From Acidobacteriota bacterium (GTDB taxonomy: Bacteria > Acidobacteriota > Terriglobia > Versatilivoradales > Versatilivoraceae): a stretch of DNA of 64,000 nt. Location: contig JAJDUG010000056.1 in NCBI GenBank assembly GCA_022826755.1, forward strand, positions 1 through 64,000, written 5' to 3'. The translations under genes and the position numbers were made by a program. Below the pieces are notes generated by a model. It had not been told where the DNA came from, ran no database searches, and was given only the letters and a program-made list of their open reading frames with translations. Each line of letters begins with the position of its first letter. Within the stretch, counting starts at the first letter, position 1. Shown one piece after another: positions 7,916-16,102 of the stretch.

Positions 7916-8698
7916 CTACCCGCGATCCGCCGGCGGGCTTCCCTCCCCTGCGTCCATCCCCGCGAACAGGTCGGTTTCGGGCCTCGACACCAGCGGTGGC
8001 CCCCAGGCCTGGCGGAAGGGTTCGCTCGACAGCCCCAGTTCCGGATCGGGGCGATCGAACCAGATTCGATTGATGGAGAGGTGCTGGGTGCGGTGGGCTC
8101 TCAAGGCCTCGGCCTTGCGCGCCGACCAGGCCCGGATGTCTATCAGGAAATCGACCCCAGGCCGGTCGCCAAGGGGTGGACCGGCACCGATCTCCTCCGG
8201 CCGTAGCGGAGGTGTCCAGAGCAGCCGGGTCACTCGATGGGGCTCGCCGGCCTCCGGCAGCCAGCGGGGGTCGGCAGCCGCCGCGATGGCGTCGGAGGTG
8301 AACCGGCTGATGGCGATGTGGTCGGGGTGTTGGTTGAACCCGTTGGGGTCGAAGGTGATGACCACGGCCGGCCGGTAGCGGCGCAGCAGCCGGACGAGCT
8401 GACCGCGGATCTGGGCCGGGTCGGCGCTGCACAATTCCTTGTCCCGGCACCCCAGCAGGTGGAGAGCATCGATGCCCAGCAGATCCACCGCCCGCCGCAG
8501 TTCGCTTTCTCTCACCCGGGGCAGCTCTTCCCTCGAACAGACAGGAGGATCCCCCACCTTGCCGGCATCGCCCAGGGTGGCGGTGGCCAGCACCAGCCGG
8601 ACTCCGCGGCCGCCGTACTTGCAGGACACGCCCGCCACCATGAAGCTCTCGTCGTCGGGATGGGCCAGGCTGAAGAGAATGGTGGGGCGATGTCCCAT
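7916..8698 (-). CDS. PIG-L family N-acetylglucosaminyl deacetylase
   Basis: A 260-residue zinc amidase. The metal motif AHPDDE is at residues 12-17 after the first strand TILFSL, and the second motif GFNQHPDHIAISR carries the third ligand. This is the LmbE/BshB/MshB fold, which removes acetyl groups from GlcNAc-type sugars (bacillithiol or mycothiol synthesis, glycan modification, or teicoplanin-type tailoring). The length is typical and there is no signal peptide, so it is cytoplasmic. The divergent neighbour at 8931 is unrelated. The substrate cannot be told from sequence; no BshA/BshC or MshA/MshC gene is nearby. Confidence 0.9.
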   Translation of the reverse strand: MGHRPTILFSLAHPDDESFMVAGVSCKYGGRGVRLVLATATLGDAGKVGDPPVCSREELPRVRESELRRAVDLLGIDALHLLGCRDKELCSADPAQIRGQLVRLLRRYRPAVVITFDPNGFNQHPDHIAISRFTSDAIAAAADPRWLPEAGEPHRVTRLLWTPPLRPEEIGAGPPLGDRPGVDFLIDIRAWSARKAEALRAHRTQHLSINRIWFDRPDPELGLSSEPFRQAWGPPLVSRPETDLFAGMDAGEGSPPADRG

Positions 8699-8930
8699 GG
8701 AACGCCTCGTAGTCTATCAAAGACGGAGGACAACCCGGCATGCCCGGCCCTCTCCCTTGATACTTCGCTATTGCTGGAGCCGGCACCCTCGGATAGAGTA
8801 GCGCTTCTTGACAGCGCGGTTGCAATCGGGCGATCAGGATATTGCCGCAAGCCGCGGCGCTCCCGGCCTGATTTCGCGCTTCCGGTGCATCCCTCTCGTT
8901 TCGTTGCCAGGCATAGGAGGCAAAATTCTC

Positions 8931-9734
8931 ATGCTTAGACCGGTTTCTCTCATCTCGAACACCCTGATGCTGGCGCTCTGGATCACCAGCCTGGCGGGCT
9001 CGGCCACACGGGCCGAAGCCGCCCCATCGGACGATGCCAAGGCTCAAGAGGTCGCAGCCAGACTGATGGAAGCCCTGGGGGAACAGGAAAACTGGGACCG
9101 GGCCCGCTATCTGCGTTTCGACTTTGTGGTGAAGCGCGAGGGAAAGATCGTCTCAACGGTCAAACACCTCTGGGATCGTTACACCGGGCGATATCGCGTG
9201 GAAGGCACGACCCGAGACGAGGGGGATTACGTAGTCTTGTTCGAGGACATCAATGCCAAGAAGGGCCGGGCCTTTCGCAACGGCAAGGCCGTCGAGGGGG
9301 AAGAGCACGAGAAGCTGATCGATATGGGCTATGGCCGCTTCATCAACGACACCTACTGGCTGCTGATGCCCTTCAAGTGGAACGATCCGGGGGTTCACCT
9401 GAAGTACGAAGGAACTGCCAGCGGGGACGGAGGCGCAGTGTGGGACAAGGTCCTTCTGACCTTTGACGACAACGTGGGTCTCACGCCCAAGGACCGCTAC
9501 TGGGCTTACATCAACCAGGAGACGGGGCTGATGGATCGCTGGGAATACATTCTGAAGGGCGGAAAGGGTCCGGCGACCGGGTCCGACTGGGTCCGGTGGG
9601 AGAAGTTCGGGGGCATCATGCTGTCTCAAGAAAAGATCGTCCGGGGACGCCCCGTGCGCATTCTTTTTCACAACCTGCAGGTATCGTCAACCACCGACGA
9701 AAGTCCCTTCACTTCGCCGAAAGCGAATCTGTAG
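8931..9734 (+). CDS. Secreted protein of unknown function
   Basis: A 267-residue protein with a Sec signal peptide (hydrophobic stretch LISNTLMLALWITSLAG, cleavage near ATRAEA-AP). The mature part is rich in beta strands and Trp/Tyr (FDFVVKREGKIVSTVKHLWD, YRVEGTTRDEGDYVVLFED, YWAYINQETGLMDRWEYIL), resembling the LolA/DUF6503-like periplasmic lipid-binding group, but I cannot place it firmly. The start is set by AGGAGG ten bases upstream. The next gene begins 20 bases downstream, so the two may be cotranscribed. Confidence 0.75.
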   Translation: MLRPVSLISNTLMLALWITSLAGSATRAEAAPSDDAKAQEVAARLMEALGEQENWDRARYLRFDFVVKREGKIVSTVKHLWDRYTGRYRVEGTTRDEGDYVVLFEDINAKKGRAFRNGKAVEGEEHEKLIDMGYGRFINDTYWLLMPFKWNDPGVHLKYEGTASGDGGAVWDKVLLTFDDNVGLTPKDRYWAYINQETGLMDRWEYILKGGKGPATGSDWVRWEKFGGIMLSQEKIVRGRPVRILFHNLQVSSTTDESPFTSPKANL

Positions 9735-9754
9735 AGGTTACCGGGAGCAGCACC

Positions 9755-10915
9755 ATGTCCGACAAACCCCAGCGGCTGGAAACCGACCTGGTTCATGCGG
9801 GGGAACCCAGGCCCCGCATCGAGGGGGCGGTGACCCTGCCGATTTTCCAGTCGTCCACCTTCGAGTTCGGGGGCGAATCCGAATACGACCATATCCGCTA
9901 CCTCCGACTCAGCAACACTCCCAACCACCAGGCCCTTCACCGGAAGCTGGCGGCGCTGGAAGGGGGCCAGGCGGCGCTGGTGAGCGCCAGCGGCATGGCG
10001 GCCATCGCCACCACCCTGCTGGCCTGCCTGGATGCCGGCGATCACCTGCTGGCCCAGGACTGCCTCTACGGAGGCACCCACGGGTTGATCACAGGGGAGA
10101 TGGTGCGGCTGGGGCTGAGCTACGACTTCATCCGGGGCGACGATCCCGACTCCTGGCGGCGGTGCCTGAAGCCCAACACCCGGGTCCTCTACGTGGAGTC
10201 CATCACCAACCCCCTGATGCAGGTGGCCGACCTGGAGGCCCTGGCCCGCTTCGCCCGGGAGCACGGCCTGATCTCGGTCATCGACAACACCTTCCCCACC
10301 CCGGTCAACTTCCGCCCCCTGGAATGGGGGTTCGACCTGTCGGTCCACAGCGGCACCAAGTATCTGAACGGCCATTCCGACATCGTGGCCGGCGCCGTGA
10401 TCGGCTCCCGCGGCCACATCCGGAAGATTCACCACACCGCCAACCACCTGGGCGGCTCGCTGGACTCCCACGCGGCCTTTCTGCTCCATCGAGGCATCAA
10501 GACCCTGGCGCTGAGGGTGGAGGCCCAGAACCGCGGCGCTCTCCGGCTGGCCGAGTTCCTGCAGGCCCACCCCGGGGTGGCCCGCGTCAACTATCCGGGC
10601 TTGAAGGACCACCCCGACCACCAGCGTGCCTGCCGCCTCTTCAGCGGCTTCGGGGGCATGCTGAGCTTCGAGCTGCACGGGGGAACCGAGGCGGCCGAGC
10701 GGTTCCTGAAGGCGCTGCGCCTGCCGGTCAACGCCCCTAGCCTGGGGGGCGTGGAGTCGCTGGTCACCCGGCCGGCCGCCACCTCTCACGTGGGGCTCTC
10801 CCGGGAAGAGAGACGGCGGGCCGGGATCTCCGAGAGCCTGATCCGCCTGTCGGTGGGCCTGGAGGCACCCGATGACCTGATCCGGGACCTGGAATCGGCC
10901 CTGGAAGCCGCTTGA
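9755..10915 (+). CDS. Cys/Met metabolism PLP enzyme (cystathionine gamma-synthase/lyase family)
   Basis: A 386-residue fold-type I PLP enzyme. The cofactor lysine is K202 in SVHSGTKYLNGHSDIVAG; the PLP phosphate and ring contacts are seen in SASGMAAIATTL and DNTFPTPV. The N-terminal LETDLVHAGEPRP and the C-terminal VTRPAATSHVGLS with RLSVGLE are family hallmarks. Members carry out cystathionine gamma-synthase, gamma-lyase, methionine gamma-lyase or homocysteine synthase reactions; which one applies cannot be decided here. A GGGAGCAG site precedes the ATG. The gene lies upstream of the B12-dependent dehydratase on the same strand, with about 157 bases between them. Confidence 0.93.
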   Translation: MSDKPQRLETDLVHAGEPRPRIEGAVTLPIFQSSTFEFGGESEYDHIRYLRLSNTPNHQALHRKLAALEGGQAALVSASGMAAIATTLLACLDAGDHLLAQDCLYGGTHGLITGEMVRLGLSYDFIRGDDPDSWRRCLKPNTRVLYVESITNPLMQVADLEALARFAREHGLISVIDNTFPTPVNFRPLEWGFDLSVHSGTKYLNGHSDIVAGAVIGSRGHIRKIHHTANHLGGSLDSHAAFLLHRGIKTLALRVEAQNRGALRLAEFLQAHPGVARVNYPGLKDHPDHQRACRLFSGFGGMLSFELHGGTEAAERFLKALRLPVNAPSLGGVESLVTRPAATSHVGLSREERRRAGISESLIRLSVGLEAPDDLIRDLESALEAA

Positions 10916-11072
10916 GGCAGCGGGGGCTATGGTAAGATCGGCGGGTTGTCGGGTCGTCCGCCTATCGGCCGGCCCTGACCCTATCGGTGATCGGCCCCGA
11001 AGGAACTTGCCCAGGCAGCGACGGAGCACCCGGACACGGTCGAGCAGCGACTTCCGGAGGGAATTGCCAACC

Positions 11073-13346
11073 ATGAAGTCCAAGCGTCTGGATCTCTCCA
11101 GCCGTCGCCCAATCAACCAGGACAGCTTCATCCAGGAATGGCCCGAGACCGGGTTGATCCTGTTCAACAGCCCCTTCGATCCCAAGCCCGGGATTCGGAT
11201 TTCCCGAGGCCGCCTCTGCGAGCTGGACGGCAAGCCTGAAGCCGAGTTCGATCTCATCGACCGGTTCATCGCCCGCTACGCCATCGATTTGACCCGGGCC
11301 GAAGCAGCCATGGCGCTGGATTCCACCGAGGTGGCCCGCCGGCTGATCGACATCGGCGTGCCCCGCCGGGAGCTGGTGGAGCTGTTCGGCGCCCTGACCC
11401 CCGCCAAGATCGTGGAGGTGGTCAACCGGCTCAACACCGTGGAAATGATGATGGCCCTGCAGAAGATGCGGGCCCGCCGGACCCCCTCCAACCAGGCCCA
11501 TGTGACCAACCGCAAGGAGAACCCGGCCCTGCTGGCCGCCGACGCGGCCGAGGCGGTGGAACGGGGCTTCTCCGAACTGGAGACCACGGTCGGCGTCTCC
11601 CGCTACGCCCCCTTCAACGCCCTGGCCCTGCTGATCGGTTCCCAGACCGGCCGGGGCACGGCCCTGACCCAGTGCGCCGTGGAGGAGGCGCTCAGCCTGA
11701 AGCTGGCCCTGGCAGGCCTGACCACCTACGCCGAGACCCTCTCCGTCTACGGCACCGAGAAGGCTTTTCATGACGGCGACGATACGCCCTGGTCGAAAGC
11801 CTTCCTGGCCTCGGCCTACGCCTCCCGCGGCATCAAGGTGCGCTTTACCTCCGGGACCGGATCGGAGGCCCTCATGGGCCACGCCGAGGCCAAGTCCATG
11901 CTCTACCTGGAAGCCCGCTGCCTGATGGCCATCAAGGGGGCCGGTTCCCAGGGCGTGCAGAACGGCTCCATCAGTTGCATCGCCCTGCCGGAGTCCCTGC
12001 CGGGCGGAGTCCGGGGAGTGCTGGCCGAAAACCTGATCGCGACCCTGATGGACCTGGAGCTGGCCTCGGGCAACGACGCCCTGGCCTCCCACTCCTCCAT
12101 CCGAAAGTCGGCCAAGCTGATGCTGCAGTTCCTGCCCGGAACCGACTACATCTTCTCCGGTTACAGCTCCATGCCCAAGGAGGACAACCTCTTCGGGGGC
12201 GGCAACTTCGACGCCCACGACCTGGACGACTACAACGTCCTGCAGCGCGACATGCAGGTGGACGGCGGGCTGCGGCCCGTCAGCGATGAAGCCGTGCTCA
12301 AGGTGCGCCGCAGAGCCGCCCAGGCCGTGCAGGCCGTCTTTCGCCATCTGGAGTTGCCGCCGGTGAGCGATGCCGAAGTGGAGGCCGCCACCCGGGCCGA
12401 AAGCAGCACCGACATGCCGGAACGGGACGTGGTGGGCGACCTGGAGGCTGCCGGTCGTTTCCTGGAGGAAGGCAGGAGCGGACTGGATGCGATTCGCGCC
12501 CTGGCCCGGGAGGGGTTTGACGACATCGCCCGCAAGATTCTGGCGCTCCAGAAGCTGAGGCTCTCCGGAGACCACCTGCAGACCTCGGCCATGGTGCTCC
12601 CTGGACCCAGGGTGGTCAGCGCCGTCAACGACCCCAACGACTATCGCGGTCCCGGGTCCGGTTATAGCCTCAGCCCCGACCGCCGGCAGGAGATCGCCTC
12701 GCTCAACCAGGCCCTGGATCCTCGGGAAATGGGACGAGAATCCTCCAGCGAACCGGGCGGCTTTCTCAGGGAAGCCGGAGAGGCCCGTGTCGGAACGGAT
12801 CCAGGGGAGATCGTGATTGCGATCGGCCCCGCCTTCGGCACCGAACTTCGATCCACCCTGTTGGGAATCCCCCACCAGGAGGTGCTGCAGGCAATGATCG
12901 ACGGCATCCGCGCCGAGGGCCTGCGGCCCAGAGTGGTGAAGATCTACGCCACCTCCGACTGCGGCTTCATCGGCCACCGGGGAGCGCAATTGAGCGGTTC
13001 CGGGATCGCCATCGGCATCCAGTCCAAGGGGACCACCATCATCCACCAGCGCGACCTGGAGCCCCTGAACAACCTGGAGCTGTTTCCCCAGGCCCCCAAT
13101 CTCGACCTGAGCTCCTATCGGACCATTGGACAAAACGCCGCCAAGTACGCCAAGGGAGAGCCGGTGGCGCCCGTCCCGACCCGGATCGACAACACCGCCC
13201 GGCTCAAGTACATCGTCCGCACCACGGTGCTCCACCTGCATGAAACCCGGCAAGTGGTGAAGGACCGCAAACCCCGGGAACTGGACTGGAGCCCGATGCA
13301 GGCCGCGGCCGGGTCGGGCGCGGTCGAGAAGGCGCTGCCGGCCTGA
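11073..13346 (+). CDS. B12-dependent diol/glycerol dehydratase, fused large and medium subunits
   Basis: A 757-residue protein. Residues 1 to about 560 are the TIM-barrel large subunit (PduC/DhaB1 type): ALLIGSQTGRGTALTQCAVE, YAETLSVYGTEKAFHDGDDT, FTSGTGSEALMGHAEAKSML, LPGTDYIFSGYSSMPKEDN. After a linker the medium subunit follows (EIVIAIGPAFGTEL, GAQLSGSGIAIGIQSKGTTI, NLELFPQAPNLDLSSYRTIG), normally a separate protein. The enzyme uses adenosylcobalamin to convert 1,2-diols or glycerol to aldehydes. The small subunit is encoded 59 bases downstream. No reactivating factor, microcompartment shell or aldehyde dehydrogenase gene is adjacent. The start at 11073 is fixed by GGAGG and by family alignment. 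Confidence 0.93.
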   Translation: MKSKRLDLSSRRPINQDSFIQEWPETGLILFNSPFDPKPGIRISRGRLCELDGKPEAEFDLIDRFIARYAIDLTRAEAAMALDSTEVARRLIDIGVPRRELVELFGALTPAKIVEVVNRLNTVEMMMALQKMRARRTPSNQAHVTNRKENPALLAADAAEAVERGFSELETTVGVSRYAPFNALALLIGSQTGRGTALTQCAVEEALSLKLALAGLTTYAETLSVYGTEKAFHDGDDTPWSKAFLASAYASRGIKVRFTSGTGSEALMGHAEAKSMLYLEARCLMAIKGAGSQGVQNGSISCIALPESLPGGVRGVLAENLIATLMDLELASGNDALASHSSIRKSAKLMLQFLPGTDYIFSGYSSMPKEDNLFGGGNFDAHDLDDYNVLQRDMQVDGGLRPVSDEAVLKVRRRAAQAVQAVFRHLELPPVSDAEVEAATRAESSTDMPERDVVGDLEAAGRFLEEGRSGLDAIRALAREGFDDIARKILALQKLRLSGDHLQTSAMVLPGPRVVSAVNDPNDYRGPGSGYSLSPDRRQEIASLNQALDPREMGRESSSEPGGFLREAGEARVGTDPGEIVIAIGPAFGTELRSTLLGIPHQEVLQAMIDGIRAEGLRPRVVKIYATSDCGFIGHRGAQLSGSGIAIGIQSKGTTIIHQRDLEPLNNLELFPQAPNLDLSSYRTIGQNAAKYAKGEPVAPVPTRIDNTARLKYIVRTTVLHLHETRQVVKDRKPRELDWSPMQAAAGSGAVEKALPA

Positions 13347-13405
13347 GCGGCCCCTCGTCGAGGCGCTCGACCGGTTGTGCCCGGATTCCACGCGGCAAGG
13401 CAACC

Positions 13406-13801
13406 ATGAGCAACATCACCGACAACTACCCGCTGTCCGAAAAGCGTCCCGACCGGTTGACCACTCCCACGGGCGCTTCCTGGAAAGACATCGACCTGCA
13501 GTCGGTCCTGGACGGCACCCTCAGCATGAGCGATCTGCGAATCGCCCCCGAAACCCTGGAGCTTCAGGCCCAGATCGCCGAGAGCGCCGGCAGGAGCCAA
13601 CTAGCGGACAACCTGAGACGGGCGGCCGAGCTGGTAAGGGTTCCGGAGAGCAAGATCCTGGAGGTCTACCAGGCCCTGAGACCCGGCCGCAGCACCCCCG
13701 GCGAGCTCGAGAGCCTGGCCGATGAGCTGGAATCGCAGTACCGGGCCGGCCGTTGCGCCCGCTTCCTGCGGGAGGCGGCCCAGGCTTACGATGTTCCCTA
13801 A
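13406..13801 (+). CDS. Diol/glycerol dehydratase small subunit
   Basis: A 131-residue homologue of PduE/DhaB3: DNYPLSEKRPDRLTTPTGAS is the conserved opening, followed by the helical stretch DGTLSMSDLRIAPETLELQA and the C-terminal bundle with YQALRPGRSTPGELESLADE. It completes the dehydratase with the fused large-medium chain upstream. PduE proteins are about 140-175 residues, so this is a compact form lacking the N-terminal extension used to target microcompartments, in keeping with the absence of shell genes. Confidence 0.9.
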   Translation: MSNITDNYPLSEKRPDRLTTPTGASWKDIDLQSVLDGTLSMSDLRIAPETLELQAQIAESAGRSQLADNLRRAAELVRVPESKILEVYQALRPGRSTPGELESLADELESQYRAGRCARFLREAAQAYDVP

Positions 13802-13944
13802 TGCAACAGACCGGTCCATCAAGACATCTGCCTACTCCCGAGAGGCCATGATGCTCCGTTGTCTCACTCTGGAATGATCGGCACGGCGGGATCGGGGCCG
13901 GCCTTGTCTCTACATTTTTTCCCACTCAACCCATCGAGAGAATC

Positions 13945-15132
13945 ATGACCCATTACACCCTGCGACGATCCCCACTGGCCCCGGCCGGAGGCTCCACCGC
14001 CGGCCTCTTGAGCCGACTGGACTCCGGCGAGCCGGTCCACCTGGACGAGCTTCCCACTCCGTCCCTGCTTCTGGACCTTGACCTGTTCGAAGCCAACCTC
14101 GACAAGATGAGCCGGAACGCCAGGCGCCACTCCATCGGGCTGCGGCCTCACGCCAAGACCCACAAGTGTCCTGAAATCGCCCGGCGGCAGGTGGAGGCGG
14201 GTGCGCTGGGCGCCTGCGCCGCCACCATCCACGAAGCCGAGGTGCTGGCGGCGGGTGGCATTCCCGGCCTGCTGATCACCTCCGAGATGGTGGGGCGCAA
14301 CAAGATGGAGCGGCTGGTGGCGCTGACCCGCAGGCAGCCCGACACCATGTCGGTGGTGGATGACCTCGCGCACGCCCGGCAGCTCAACCACGCCGCCGAG
14401 GCGGGCGACGTGCGGCTGAACGTGCTGGTCGACATCGACCCCATGGGACGCCGCACCGGAACCACGGCCGGGGATCGGGCCATGGCCCTGGCGGAGGGGA
14501 TCCTGAAGCTGTCGAGCCTGAACCTGCGCGGCGTGCACTCCTACTCGGGAGCCAGCTCCCACGTGGTCGGATTCGCCGAGCGCAAGGCCCACTCCGAGGA
14601 GGTGATGGCGCCTCCCATCGAAACCTACCAGAGGATGAAGAAGGCGGGAATGCCGGTCGAGATTCTCACGGGGGCCAGCACCGGCACTTACAACATCGAC
14701 CCCTTTCTGGAAGAGATCACCGAGATGCAGGTCGGGTCCTACGTCTTCATGGACGTCGACTACCAGATCATCGGCGGGGAAGGTGGAGTGGTCTACGACG
14801 ATTTCTCCCCCGCCCTGACGGTGCTGACCACCGTCATGAGCAAGCTCCACCGGGACCTGGCCACCCTGGACGCCGGCATGAAGTCCTTCGCCACCGACCG
14901 GGAGTCGGTGCCCGAAGTCAAGGGCATCAGCGGCACCCGGTACCAGTTCGGCGGCGACGAGCACGGGATGCTCCAACTGCCCAACCCCAGCCGGGAGATC
15001 AAGCTGGGGGACCGGCTGGAGTTCGTGGTTCCCCACTGCGATCCCACCGTCAATCTCTACAACTACCTCCTGTTGCGCCGGGGAGAGCAGGTCGAAGGCT
15101 ACTGGCCGGTGGCCGGCCGCGGGCACTCGTAG
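13945..15132 (+). CDS. D-threonine aldolase / DSD1-like PLP enzyme
   Basis: A 395-residue fold-type III (alanine-racemase N-terminal) PLP enzyme. The cofactor lysine lies in LRPHAKTHKCPEIARRQ, most likely K71. The C-terminal domain carries the metal-site signature EHGMLQLPNPSRE and VVPHCDPTVNLYNYLLLRR (His, Cys), as in D-threonine aldolase, D-serine dehydratase and hydroxyaspartate aldolase. Reactions in this family split or dehydrate D-beta-hydroxy-amino acids with Zn or Mn. It follows the dehydratase small subunit by 143 bases on the same strand; a shared pathway (amino acid to aldehyde interconversion) is possible but unproved. Confidence 0.9.
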   Translation: MTHYTLRRSPLAPAGGSTAGLLSRLDSGEPVHLDELPTPSLLLDLDLFEANLDKMSRNARRHSIGLRPHAKTHKCPEIARRQVEAGALGACAATIHEAEVLAAGGIPGLLITSEMVGRNKMERLVALTRRQPDTMSVVDDLAHARQLNHAAEAGDVRLNVLVDIDPMGRRTGTTAGDRAMALAEGILKLSSLNLRGVHSYSGASSHVVGFAERKAHSEEVMAPPIETYQRMKKAGMPVEILTGASTGTYNIDPFLEEITEMQVGSYVFMDVDYQIIGGEGGVVYDDFSPALTVLTTVMSKLHRDLATLDAGMKSFATDRESVPEVKGISGTRYQFGGDEHGMLQLPNPSREIKLGDRLEFVVPHCDPTVNLYNYLLLRRGEQVEGYWPVAGRGHS

Positions 15133-15153
15133 GGGTGGTGAGAATGATGCCCA

Positions 15154-15372
15154 CCCGGGAGCGCGGGCGTCCCGCCCGCACCATTGACCGGCACGGCCTC
15201 GCCCATCTCCGCCACTTGGACTGACCGGCAACGGCGCCGTGGGTCTCCCTGGGCCTTGCCGTTGCGCGTCACGCCGAAGGGCCGGCTGCCGGAATGCAGC
15301 GTTGCCCTGGCGCTCCGCAAACTCCTTCAAGGAAAGAAATTAGGTTGCGGGCGGGACGCCCGCGTTCCCGGG
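15154..15372. repeat. Palindrome-ended GC-rich repeat, copy A
   Basis: A 219 bp element whose ends are 27 bp inverted repeats with one mismatch (left CCCGGGAGCGCGGGCGTCCC and on; right ending GACGCCCGCGTTCCCGGG). Each end is itself nearly palindromic and could form a strong hairpin. The interior is similar, in inverted orientation, to the copy at 30602-30822. No gene is visible inside. It fills the gap between the convergent DSD1-like and bcp genes and may act as a terminator. Confidence 0.8.
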
Positions 15373-15388
15373 GGGACCCCTTTTTCCT

Positions 15389-15841
15389 TCATAGCGACTT
15401 CAGCAACGCATCCACGTGGCCCTTCACCTTGACCTTGCCGTGGACTTCGGCGAGGTTGCCTTCTTCGTCTATCACGAAGGTGGAGCGGACGATGCCCATG
15501 TACTTTCTGCCGTACATGGACTTCTCCTGCCAGGCCCCGTAGGCCTCGGCGATGGCGTGGTCTCCGTCGCTGAGCAACCCGAAAGGCAGAGAGAACTTGG
15601 CCTTGAACTTCTGGTGGGATGAAACCGAGTCGGGACTGACGCCCAGCACCACCACGCCTTTTTGACTGAGATCGGCCATCGAATCCCGAAAGTCGCAGGC
15701 CTCCCTGGTGCATCCGGGAGTGTTGTCCTTGGGATAGAAGTAGAGCACCACCTTCTTGCCACGAAAATCCTTGAGGGCCACGGTCCGACCCTGATCGTCG
15801 GTGCCGGTGAAATCCGGAGCCTTGTCCCCTGCCTTGAGCAT
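15389..15841 (-). CDS. bcp: Thioredoxin-dependent thiol peroxidase (Bcp/PrxQ)
   Basis: A 150-residue peroxiredoxin of the Bcp subfamily. The peroxidatic cysteine is C44 in [18 protein letters not shown] and the resolving cysteine is C49, the usual spacing for atypical 2-Cys PrxQ. The opening [20 protein letters not shown] and the conserved arginine segment ([15 protein letters not shown]) agree. It reduces H2O2 and organic hydroperoxides with thioredoxin in the cytoplasm. Length is typical. It is transcribed away from the DUF1553 gene; the shared upstream region holds inverted repeats that could be regulatory. Confidence 0.95.
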   Translation of the reverse strand: MLKAGDKAPDFTGTDDQGRTVALKDFRGKKVVLYFYPKDNTPGCTREACDFRDSMADLSQKGVVVLGVSPDSVSSHQKFKAKFSLPFGLLSDGDHAIAEAYGAWQEKSMYGRKYMGIVRSTFVIDEEGNLAEVHGKVKVKGHVDALLKSL

Positions 15842-15924
15842 GCCATCCTCCTTATGTCGGTCGATTCGGTTGATAACGTCGGATCAAAACGGAATCCCGG
15901 GGCGAAGCCCGAGGTTGAGCCGGT

Positions 15925-16010
15925 GGGGGAGCGCCTCCCCCTCGCCTCGTAATTTACAAGGAAAATCAACATCGATGTAATTAATCGATGTTAACCACGC
16001 GGTGGCGTGG
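15925..16010. promoter_or_regulatory. Inverted repeats in the bcp / DUF1553 divergent region
   Basis: Three inverted repeats lie in the 260 bp between divergent genes. (1) 15925-15941: GGGGGAG-CGC-CTCCCCC. (2) 15968-15992: AACATCGAT-gtaatta-ATCGATGTT, a 9 bp dyad in a small AT-rich island, the best candidate for a dimeric repressor site. (3) 15995-16010: CCACGC-GGTG-GCGTGG. No T-tract follows, so these are not simple terminators. The regulator is unknown. Confidence 0.45.
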
Positions 16011-16102
16011 CTCAACACGCGCCCGGCCTCAGGGCCTCTTGACTCCACTGTCCCGCTTCACTAATCTAAACCCACTGAGGATGACCCCACGAGGCCAACC
16101 CC

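Noticed and set aside
7839-9047. Long minus-strand open frame of about 400 codons over the PIG-L gene
   Set aside because: It is a high-GC shadow: Pro/Arg/Gly-rich composition without domains, and the PIG-L frame beneath it has clear catalytic motifs.
10962-13403. 813-codon minus-strand open frame opposite the dehydratase
   Set aside because: Antisense shadow caused by codon bias; no start site and low-complexity Gly/His/Gln composition.
11073-13801. Cobalamin riboswitch upstream of the dehydratase
   Set aside because: I could not find the B12-box consensus (GCCACTG) in the 157 bases before the gene.
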